Origin: Bacteroidota bacterium
GTDB taxonomy: Bacteria; Bacteroidota; Bacteroidia; Flavobacteriales_F; PHOS-HE28
Length of the DNA: 21,437 nt
Reading direction: 5' to 3'
NCBI GenBank assembly: GCA_023430945.1
Contig: JAEYYE010000219.1
Coordinates: forward strand, 1-21,437
How positions within the stretch are numbered: position 1 is the first letter of the stretch; each line of letters opens with the position of its first letter. This document shows, piece after piece, positions 14,584 through 21,437 of the stretch. Position numbers and translations under genes: made by a program. Below the pieces are notes generated by a model. The model was not told the DNA's origin. It saw only the letters and a program-made list of their open reading frames with translations, and ran no database searches.

Positions 14584-17152
14584 GTCCTGTCTGTTGATCA
14601 CATTCTCCCTAACAGGTTTCGCGCAGGAGATCTGTGACAACGCGATCGATGATGATGGCAACGGTCTGATCGACCTCAACGATCTGAACGGCTGCCCGTG
14701 CGATGCGGTGCTTCAGTTGCCGACATTGATCACGAACGGCTCCTTCGAGGATTTCAATTGTTGTCCGGAAGGTGTGAGCCAGAGCCCTTACGATTATCTC
14801 AACTGCGCAACCGGTTGGGTCGATTATCTCGAAACCGCAACCGCGGATTATTTTAACACGTGCAATTACTTCCCTGGATCGGTCCCTGATCCACTTCCCA
14901 CCGGCGGATCGGGCGCTGTGGGCATGGGCATCGCTTCATCACCCGGTACCAGTTATTATGAATTCATCGCACAATGCCTGCCCGCGCAAATGCAGACCGG
15001 GCAGACCTATGAATTCGGTTTCAATGTCGCATCGATCCGCAGATTCCTGGGCACTTTCGCAGATCTCACTTATCCGATCAATTATGGTCCCGTGGACCTC
15101 GCGATCTATGGGCTTTCCACATGCCCACCGATGCCGTACGATCTCGGCATACCGGCCAATATCTGCATGACCGATCTGGGATGGACTCAACTTGGTCAGG
15201 TGACGTATGTGCCCACTGAGAATTGGGAAGAAGTTTCCTTCAGTTTCGCAGCTCCGTTCGATGTGCAAGCGATCGCTTTCGGGCCCACGTGCCCCACGCC
15301 TGCGGATTACACAATGAGCAATCAGAGTTGGCCTTACTTCTTCTTCGATGACTTCATACTGGAACCGATCGTTCTCACCATCGAGACCGAAGGTGATGTA
15401 TGCACGAATGATCTTGTATTGACCGCAACGCCGTATGATGCCTCGGCCGCGCAGTACCAATGGTATTTCAACGGCGTTGCGATCCTCGGAGAGACTGGTC
15501 AGGAGTTGCATGCATCCGATCTCGGCTTGATGGAAGGCATTTACCAGATCAGCGCATGGAATGCATCGGATTGCGTGGTCGCCGCCGACACGATCGAAGT
15601 GGAATGGCCCGAGCCGGACCTTACAGCCACACCGCTTTCCGGATGCGCACCACTGGAAGTTGAATTCACGAATACGACCAGCACTCCGATCGGATCGAGC
15701 AGTTGGGATCTGGGCGATGGAACGATCATCAACGCAACGAATGCCACTCATACTTACTCCGATCCAGGTTGGTATGATGTCACTCTTTCCATCACATCTC
15801 CAGAAGGCTGCGTAAAGGATTCGTTGTTCGAGGATCTGATCCAGGTCTCGGCCGTCCCCACGGCTTCTTTCATTGCCGATACATTGATCGGTTGCCCTGG
15901 ACTGGACGTGCAATTCACCAACAATTCCTCGCCATCCACAGGTCTTACATACAGTTGGGATCTGGGTGATGGAACAGTGCTCACCAACAGCGATCCACTG
16001 CACACTTACACATCTTCCGGCACGTATGATGTTCTACTCACAGTAAGCACTCCGGAAGGTTGTGAAGATGACACGTTGATCGTGGATCTGATCGAGATCC
16101 TTCCTGTTCCGGAACCCGCTTTCAGCATTCAACCTGCTGAAGGATGCATCCCTCTTACGGTGAATTTCATCAACCAGACAACGGATGCAAGTTCGCACAC
16201 GAACGTTTGGGATCTCGGCAATGGATCGGTGATCACGTCAACGAACGCTACTGGCGATTATCCGTTGGTCGGCGAGTATACCATTTCGCTTACGGTCACG
16301 AATTCGATCGGTTGCAGCGCCACGCTCACGTATGTCGACACGGTAGTGGCGCACGGTCCGCCGATCGTCCTTTTCAGCGCATTGCCTGATAGCGGCTGTG
16401 CACCGCTCACGGTGGAATTCAGCAACGAAACCGATCCCGCGATGACCGGTTCCTGTCATTGGGAATTCGGTGATGGTTCAACATCGAACAGCTGCGATCC
16501 AACACACGTCTTTCTCGAAGCTGGAACTTATTCGGTTTCGCTGGAAGTGACATCGCCAGCGGGCTGCGCGAACGATACCACGATCGTTGACCTGATCACC
16601 GCATTGCCCGCGCCGATCGCGGACTTTACGATGGGCCCACAACCCACCGATCTGTTCTCGACTGAGATCGAATTCACTGATGGATCGAGCACTGATGTTG
16701 TTGCCTGGGGATGGGAATTCGAGGACGGATCTCCCTCTTCAGCCAACACGCCTGATACTACTGTGATCTTTCCACCGATGGAATCGGGATCTTATCCGGT
16801 CACGTTGATCGTCACCAATCATCATGGCTGCCTGGATACAATGACCGCCGTTGTCGTGATCGACGGTGTCTTTTCAGTGTACGTCCCGAACACGTTCACG
16901 CCGGATGGAGATGGCATCAATGACGATTTCCTGCCGATCATCCGCGATGCTTCCGATCGCGATTATTCGCTCACCGTTTTCGATCGATGGGGACAGGAGA
17001 TCTTCTCGAGCAACGATCTCACTACGGGTTGGGATGGCTCTGTGGATGGCCACGAACCGAAGACGGATGTGTATGTCTGGCTGATGCGCGTGCGATCGGA
17101 CGTGGACAACATGATGCGCGAATTCCGCGGACATGTCACCGTACTGAAATAG
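14567..17152 (+). CDS. T9SS type B (CHU_C) secreted protein with five PKD domains
   Basis: An 861-residue surface protein. The signal peptide MRSVFLSCLLITFSLTGFA is followed by QEICDNAIDDDGNGLIDLND, a Bacteroidota motif with a calcium-loop-like DxDxNG core. Residues about 50-265 form a Cys-rich beta domain beginning TNGSFEDFNCC, perhaps carbohydrate binding. Residues about 270-350 are Ig-like (YQWYFNGVAI). Five PKD domains follow at about 349-430, 430-514, 514-595, 596-680 and 681-767, each with WxxGDG/WEFxDG cores and, in the first four, Cys near both ends. The C-terminal 90 residues (VPNTFTPDGDGINDDF, VFDRWGQEIF, WDG) are the gliding-motility-type CHU_C signal for type B T9SS export. The ATG at 14567 gives a proper signal peptide. 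A TTG at 14513 would add 18 residues. The start codon lies in a terminator stem. Confidence 0.92.
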   Translation: MRSVFLSCLLITFSLTGFAQEICDNAIDDDGNGLIDLNDLNGCPCDAVLQLPTLITNGSFEDFNCCPEGVSQSPYDYLNCATGWVDYLETATADYFNTCNYFPGSVPDPLPTGGSGAVGMGIASSPGTSYYEFIAQCLPAQMQTGQTYEFGFNVASIRRFLGTFADLTYPINYGPVDLAIYGLSTCPPMPYDLGIPANICMTDLGWTQLGQVTYVPTENWEEVSFSFAAPFDVQAIAFGPTCPTPADYTMSNQSWPYFFFDDFILEPIVLTIETEGDVCTNDLVLTATPYDASAAQYQWYFNGVAILGETGQELHASDLGLMEGIYQISAWNASDCVVAADTIEVEWPEPDLTATPLSGCAPLEVEFTNTTSTPIGSSSWDLGDGTIINATNATHTYSDPGWYDVTLSITSPEGCVKDSLFEDLIQVSAVPTASFIADTLIGCPGLDVQFTNNSSPSTGLTYSWDLGDGTVLTNSDPLHTYTSSGTYDVLLTVSTPEGCEDDTLIVDLIEILPVPEPAFSIQPAEGCIPLTVNFINQTTDASSHTNVWDLGNGSVITSTNATGDYPLVGEYTISLTVTNSIGCSATLTYVDTVVAHGPPIVLFSALPDSGCAPLTVEFSNETDPAMTGSCHWEFGDGSTSNSCDPTHVFLEAGTYSVSLEVTSPAGCANDTTIVDLITALPAPIADFTMGPQPTDLFSTEIEFTDGSSTDVVAWGWEFEDGSPSSANTPDTTVIFPPMESGSYPVTLIVTNHHGCLDTMTAVVVIDGVFSVYVPNTFTPDGDGINDDFLPIIRDASDRDYSLTVFDRWGQEIFSSNDLTTGWDGSVDGHEPKTDVYVWLMRVRSDVDNMMREFRGHVTVLK

Positions 17153-17248
17153 CGCTATACCTTCTTCCGATCGAACAAGCGATCACGCTATTCGCATCAA
17201 CCTTAACGATCAGCATCGTCCGGCGGATCGCACTGCATGAATGGGTGC

Positions 17249-17256
17249 GAACTTGG
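17249..17256 (+). promoter_or_regulatory. Possible -7 box (GAACTTGG) before the anchor-L gene
   Basis: GAACTTGG resembles the Bacteroidota TAnnTTTG box with two changes and ends nine bases before the ATG at 17266. No TTG element is well placed. The rest of the 113-base gap (17153-17265) holds only a 7-bp inverted repeat with a long loop (AATAGCG at 17148-17154, CGCTATT at 17186-17192), too weak to call. Confidence 0.2.
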
Positions 17257-17265
17257 CCGGATATC

Positions 17266-18945
17266 ATGGGAAACTCGCGATCGACCTGCATTTTCACTCT
17301 TACTGCAACGCTCATCGGATCGTCCATTCATGCCACAGGCCAATTGACCGTGGACAACACGAACACCCCGGTGGAATTGGTGGAACAGATCCTCGTTGGC
17401 CAGGGTGTTGCGGTGAGCAATGTCACCTTCAACGGGACCCCAGCGGCCGGCATCAACGATCAGATCGGTTCCTTCAATGGATCATCATCCAACCTGGGAT
17501 TGAATTCAGGAATACTTCTCGGCACCGGCCGGGTTCCTTTTGTGACAGGTCCGAACAATGATCTCAGCTCAACGCTTTCGCCAACGGTATCGAACAACAC
17601 GGCAGATGCGGATCTATTGATGATCAGCAGTACCACGATCCTTCGCGATCAGGCGATCCTTGAATTCGACTTCGTGCCTTTGGGAGATTCGGTGAGCTTT
17701 CGCTTCGTGTTCGCATCCGAGGAATATCCGGAATTCGTCTGCAGCCAGTGGAACGATGTGTTCGCGTTCTTCCTCAGCGGCCCTGGGATCACCGGGCCTT
17801 TCACGAATGGTGCGGTGAACCTTGCATTGGTGCCGAACACCACGGTTCCGATCGCGATCAATACCGTGAACGCAGGATCTCCCGGCGTGCTTGGCGGCGG
17901 CGCGTACGTTTGCGCAGCATCCGATCCGAACTGGCAGAACAACTCGATCTATTACGTGGACAATACAGGCGGATCCACACTACAGCTCGACGCGTTCACC
18001 GTTCCGATGATCGCTGGATCAAGCGTTCAATGCGGCCAGACCTATCACCTGAAGATCGCGATCGCGGATGCGGGTGATTCCAGTGTTGATTCCGCAGTTT
18101 TCCTGGAAGGCGGAAGTTTCTCTTCCACCGGTGGCATCACCATGTCCATCGTTACGCCGCAGAACGACGGAACGCTCACTGAAGGCTGTGGAAATGCGAT
18201 CGTGACATTGGTCCGTGACAATGCCACGAATGATCTTGAAGTGAGCCTGAACGTCACCGGTACTGCGGGATCCGCTGATCTTTCCGATCTGCCCGCATCG
18301 ATCCTTTTTCCCGCTGGGGTTTCAATCATGGAATTTTCGATCGGAGCCCTCGATGATGGAACATTGGAAGGCGCTGAAAGCCTCACGATCTCTGCAACAT
18401 CGCTGAACAATTGCCAGGGATCATCACCTGTAAACGTATCGATCACCCTCTTGGATCACACACCGATCGAGATCACCTTGGAAGTCCCAGAGTTGGGCTG
18501 CGAAACAGGATCGGTGGATCTGACACCGAGTGTGATCGGCGGACTTGGAGAATACTCGTTCGCATGGGGCACTGGCGATACGCTTCCTGCTATTACAGTA
18601 CCAGGTCTCACCAACGGAACTTATTCATTGACCGTGACCGATGAATGTCCGCGATCGGCGGATGTTTCCGTTTACGTGGACTCGGGATGTGAGTTGGATA
18701 TACCGAACGTGTTCACGCCGAACAACGATGGCCACAACGATGCTTTCGTGATCAACGGGATCATGGGCATCAAACACACACTTCGCATCTACAACAGGTG
18801 GGGCAACGTGCTTTTGGAAACCGATAATTACCGCAACAACTGGCGGGGAAGCGACCTTCCGGACGGTACATATTTCTACGAAGTGTACACGCCGGAAGAC
18901 GGACGTTTCTACACGGGGCCGCTCACCTTATTGGGCGGTCGCTGA
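17266..18945 (+). CDS. Choice-of-anchor L domain protein with T9SS type B (CHU_C) signal
   Basis: A 559-residue secreted protein. The signal peptide is about 1-25 (IFTLTATLIGSSIHATG, then QLTVD). Residues about 30-285 form a choice-of-anchor L domain, shown by GILLGTGRVPFVTGPNNDLS, ILEFDFVPLGDSVSFRFVF, ASEEYPEFVC (about 149-158), NDVFAFFLSGPG and LKIAIADAGDSSVDSAVFLE, in family order. Residues about 290-398 resemble Calx-beta (GSADLSDLPASILFPAG, FSIGALDDGTLEGAESL). Residues about 398-477 resemble a SprB repeat (GGLGEYSFAWGTGDTLPAI, GTYSLTVTDEC). The end is CHU_C (IPNVFTPNNDGHNDAF, IYNRWGNVLLET, LPDGTYFYEV). The anchor-L name describes proteins with varied C-terminal anchors. Its biochemical role is unknown. 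The open frame continues upstream to 16987 but overlaps the previous gene, so the ATG at 17266 is preferred. Confidence 0.92.
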   Translation: MGNSRSTCIFTLTATLIGSSIHATGQLTVDNTNTPVELVEQILVGQGVAVSNVTFNGTPAAGINDQIGSFNGSSSNLGLNSGILLGTGRVPFVTGPNNDLSSTLSPTVSNNTADADLLMISSTTILRDQAILEFDFVPLGDSVSFRFVFASEEYPEFVCSQWNDVFAFFLSGPGITGPFTNGAVNLALVPNTTVPIAINTVNAGSPGVLGGGAYVCAASDPNWQNNSIYYVDNTGGSTLQLDAFTVPMIAGSSVQCGQTYHLKIAIADAGDSSVDSAVFLEGGSFSSTGGITMSIVTPQNDGTLTEGCGNAIVTLVRDNATNDLEVSLNVTGTAGSADLSDLPASILFPAGVSIMEFSIGALDDGTLEGAESLTISATSLNNCQGSSPVNVSITLLDHTPIEITLEVPELGCETGSVDLTPSVIGGLGEYSFAWGTGDTLPAITVPGLTNGTYSLTVTDECPRSADVSVYVDSGCELDIPNVFTPNNDGHNDAFVINGIMGIKHTLRIYNRWGNVLLETDNYRNNWRGSDLPDGTYFYEVYTPEDGRFYTGPLTLLGGR

Positions 18946-19109
18946 TCCGATCGATCCATCTATTCGCTCCACGCGCAACAGTTGGCCCCATCCGAACGGG
19001 ATGCAGCGATAACAACCCGGTAGTTTCATCACCGCGCTTCACTCTATTGGTATGAGCGAAGCAGTTCAACATTTCGATCGCACATCCACTCTAACCCAAA
19101 CCGAAGATC
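18946..19109. other. Intergenic gap before the last gene
   Basis: In these 164 bases I find no gene, no T-tract terminator and no box that fits TAnnTTTG with a spaced TTG. TTG at 19047-19049 is followed at about the right distance by ACATTTCG (19069-19076), a poor -7 match. The gap is longer than the others in this row, so a separate promoter for the last gene is likely. Confidence 0.4.
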
Positions 19110-21437
19110 ATGTCCGAAATATTACGTAGAAGTACGGGCCATTCGTCCAAACGGCGTATCCCGATCGCTCTGGCGACCGCGCTGCTATTGAGCAATGCCG
19201 CCACCGCACAGACCGTGGACCTGTACACTTTCTCTGCCACCAACGGTGGATCGCTCGATCCCATGGCAGGTGCGGTTACACTGATCGGATCCAACCAGGA
19301 TGATGCGGCTTCAGCGGTGACGAACATCGGGTTCACCTTCAACTTCGAAGGCACCGGCTATACTCAGTTCTCGGTGAACTCGAACGGCGGGATGAGGCTC
19401 GGCGGAAGCGTGATCACTGCCTTCAATATCGACAATATCAATGATGCGAACAACAACCCGAAGATCGCGCCATTCGTCGCGGACGGATCCACCAGCACAG
19501 GGAACGTTTCGACCGTTCTGACAGGTGTTGCACCGAACCAGATCCGCGTGATCCAGTGGAATACCGGAGTTGATTACAATGCACTCAGTGCGAACGTGCT
19601 GTTCCAGGTTTGGCTCCATGAAACGACCAACGTGATCGAGTATCGCTACGGCACCGGTTCTCCCATCGGCAGCAGCAGTTTTTGGTGGACTGGGATCTCC
19701 GGAGCTGTAGGCACCAACTTCATCAATGTGCGTCCTGGTTTTGTGGGAAGCACCACGGACGTAACACGTTTACAAGCATACCCAGGTGCGGGAACGGTCT
19801 TCGCCTTCACCCCACCACTACCTTGCGTTCCGCCTCCCGCTCCGGGCAACACCATCGCTTCGATCACCAGCGGATGCCCAGGGATTTCAACCTCGCTCAG
19901 CCTGCAGAACAACACGCCTGGCTCTGGTGTGAGCTACCAATGGGAAAGCAGTGCCGATGGTAACACCTGGACACCGATCGGTGGAGCCACAAGTGCGACC
20001 TATGTGACCGGTACGATCAACACTACGACATGGTTCCGTAATGCCGTGACATGTAGCACTGGTCCAAGTACGGTAACAAGCAACCCGGTCCAGATCACCA
20101 TTTCATCACCGCCAGCGACCTATTATGCCTATACAGGCACACAGTTCACTGAGAACTTCTCCACTTGGGGCAACCGTTGCAGCACGGCCGATGTTCCGTC
20201 ATCTGCCAGCAATCATTGGGTGAACACACCAGCGTTCGGCGCTGGCACATGGAGACAGAGCAATACCACGGTACTGGCTTCGGGTTGGAACAATATCAGC
20301 GGCGGATTCACTGCAACAGCCATAGCGGCAAATCCAAATTCCGTTGCGATCTCCTATCCTTCCGCACGCTTCCATAGCCGTCAGGGTTCGTCGGTGATCG
20401 GCACCTTGGATTTTTATGTGGACATGTCCTCTGCAACGGGATCCGAATTCCTGCGCTTCGAATACATCAATTCGGCTGGAAGCGGAAATCTCGCAGTACT
20501 TGTATCAACTGATGGTGGTGCGAACTTCACCCAGGTCGGATCGACGCTCCTTACCACCGCGATCAATCAGTGGGCAACACAACAATTCACGATCGGATCC
20601 ACCTCGGCCACCACGGTGATCCGCCTTCGCGGAACAGCCGCTCCAACAGCTGCGGGAAATGACATCGGCGTTGATAATTTCCGGATCATACCGGCCGCCA
20701 CATGCACCGCACCAACGGGCCCTGCTGCGCTGGTGACCGGCCCCGGAACAGTGGACGTTTCGTGGTCATGCGCATCTTGCACCGGGAATTTCCTGGTGGA
20801 ATATGGCCCCACGGGATTCACGCTGGGCACCGGTACCATAGCAGGTCCATTCACGAATAGTCCGGCTTCGATCACCGGTCTGGCCGATGGTAGTTATCAG
20901 GCCTACGTACGCCAGGATTGTGGTGTTGCAGGGATCAGTTCCAATGCCGGGCCCGTCGCCTTCCATATCGTACCAGGTGATTTTTGTGCATCGGCGATCG
21001 ACTTCGCGGGATCGAATCCGAGCGATACTCCAACAACGCCATCCGCAACAACGGCCAACGCGCAGAACACGTTCAGTTCAAGCCCATGCAACGCATCCAT
21101 GCCGGGGCCGGATGTACTCCTTTACCACGATGTAGCTGTCGGAGCGACGTTGAGTTTCACCGTGCAAAATCTTGGCGGTGCCAACATGGTATTGGGCTAT
21201 GGCGAAACCTGTCCTGGCGAGATCAACCTTGCGTGTGGTGCGAGCTACTTCACCACCGGACCGATCGCAGACGCAAATGGACAAGTGACCTGGACGAACA
21301 ACACATGCGATACGCAACGCGTTTACCTGCAGGTTGAAGGTGCTGGCGCAGGAGGACCGGTCTACATCTGGAATTACTCCTACGTTACAGGCGCGGGATC
21401 ATGCAATGCGGTAAGCGGTATAGCCGCAAGCATCACC
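19110..21437 (+). CDS. Large secreted multidomain surface protein, N-terminal part (cut by right edge)
   Basis: The frame is open from the ATG at 19110 to the window end (776 residues, no stop). A long n-region (MSEILRRSTGHSSKRR) and hydrophobic core end at NAATA before QTVDL, a signal peptide of about 33 residues. Residues about 35-240 form a beta-sandwich of the kind seen at the front of T9SS cargo (NIGFTFNFEGTGYTQFSVNS, RVIQWNTG, NVIEYRYGTG). Residues about 247-330 are Ig-like (SYQWESSADGNTWTPIGGAT, RNAVTC). Residues about 340-530 form a jelly-roll-like domain (FTENFSTWGNRC, VLVSTDGGANFTQVGS, GNDIGVDNFRI). Residues about 530-615 are Fn3-like. From about 620 a Cys-rich PPC-like domain starts (GDFCASAIDF). 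Adhesion or polymer binding is plausible. A T9SS signal should lie beyond the edge, which cannot be checked here. Confidence 0.88.
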   Translation, partial: MSEILRRSTGHSSKRRIPIALATALLLSNAATAQTVDLYTFSATNGGSLDPMAGAVTLIGSNQDDAASAVTNIGFTFNFEGTGYTQFSVNSNGGMRLGGSVITAFNIDNINDANNNPKIAPFVADGSTSTGNVSTVLTGVAPNQIRVIQWNTGVDYNALSANVLFQVWLHETTNVIEYRYGTGSPIGSSSFWWTGISGAVGTNFINVRPGFVGSTTDVTRLQAYPGAGTVFAFTPPLPCVPPPAPGNTIASITSGCPGISTSLSLQNNTPGSGVSYQWESSADGNTWTPIGGATSATYVTGTINTTTWFRNAVTCSTGPSTVTSNPVQITISSPPATYYAYTGTQFTENFSTWGNRCSTADVPSSASNHWVNTPAFGAGTWRQSNTTVLASGWNNISGGFTATAIAANPNSVAISYPSARFHSRQGSSVIGTLDFYVDMSSATGSEFLRFEYINSAGSGNLAVLVSTDGGANFTQVGSTLLTTAINQWATQQFTIGSTSATTVIRLRGTAAPTAAGNDIGVDNFRIIPAATCTAPTGPAALVTGPGTVDVSWSCASCTGNFLVEYGPTGFTLGTGTIAGPFTNSPASITGLADGSYQAYVRQDCGVAGISSNAGPVAFHIVPGDFCASAIDFAGSNPSDTPTTPSATTANAQNTFSSSPCNASMPGPDVLLYHDVAVGATLSFTVQNLGGANMVLGYGETCPGEINLACGASYFTTGPIADANGQVTWTNNTCDTQRVYLQVEGAGAGGPVYIWNYSYVTGAGSCNAVSGIAASIT

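Noticed and set aside
14939..16003. Minus-strand open frame (354 residues) over the PKD protein
   Set aside because: It is antisense to clear Ig-like and PKD domains. Its length comes from low stop frequency in a GATC-rich sequence.
17148..17192. Inverted repeat AATAGCG/CGCTATT after the PKD gene as a terminator
   Set aside because: The stem has only 7 bp around a loop of 31 bases, with no T-tract.

Overview
The window looks like a chromosomal segment of a moderately GC-rich member of the Bacteroidota, probably Flavobacteriales. The evidence is: type IX secretion (T9SS) C-terminal signals of both type A and type B (CHU_C); PKD, FG-GAP and choice-of-anchor-L secreted proteins; a Bacteroidota-style Kdo transferase; a bacterial geranylgeranylglyceryl-phosphate-synthase-family protein; signal peptides that put Gln next to the predicted cleavage site; almost no Shine-Dalgarno sequences; and TAnnTTnG promoter boxes in place of TATAAT. 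I saw no tRNA, rRNA, CRISPR array, transposase or phage gene. GATC, and especially CGATCG, is strongly over-represented throughout.

Layout. (1) Positions 1-1541, minus strand: a sugar-nucleotide operon with a DegT-family PLP aminotransferase followed by a UDP-glucose 6-dehydrogenase that runs off the left edge. (2) Positions 1665-5651, plus strand: a compact four-gene envelope operon with an outer-membrane barrel-like protein, WaaA/KdtA Kdo transferase, a GGGP-synthase-family prenyl ether lipid enzyme and a GT-C-like polytopic membrane protein. The GT-C gene is bracketed by a 29-bp direct repeat derived from the end of the GGGP synthase gene. (3) Positions 5761-10152, minus strand: a 1463-residue T9SS protein with 14 FG-GAP repeats, enough for two seven-bladed propellers. 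(4) Positions 10684-12582, plus strand: a LytS-like membrane histidine kinase and a LytTR response regulator. (5) Positions 12728-21437, plus strand: a row of four secreted surface proteins. One has a type A signal and two have type B signals; the last is cut by the right edge.

Regions 1 and 2 build the cell surface (sugar nucleotides, lipid A core, an unusual ether lipid precursor, a lipid-linked glycosyl transfer). Regions 3 and 5 encode what is displayed on or released from that surface through T9SS. The two-component system sits between the cargo genes and is a plausible but unproven regulator of them. T9SS type A cargo is commonly anchored through A-LPS-type polysaccharide, so sugar-nucleotide genes near cargo genes make functional sense, although the T9SS machinery itself is not in the window.

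The most unusual structures are an intrinsic terminator at 14536-14583 whose 3' arm contains the best start codon of the next gene, and the gene-end direct repeats that make the GT-C gene look like a precisely excisable cassette.
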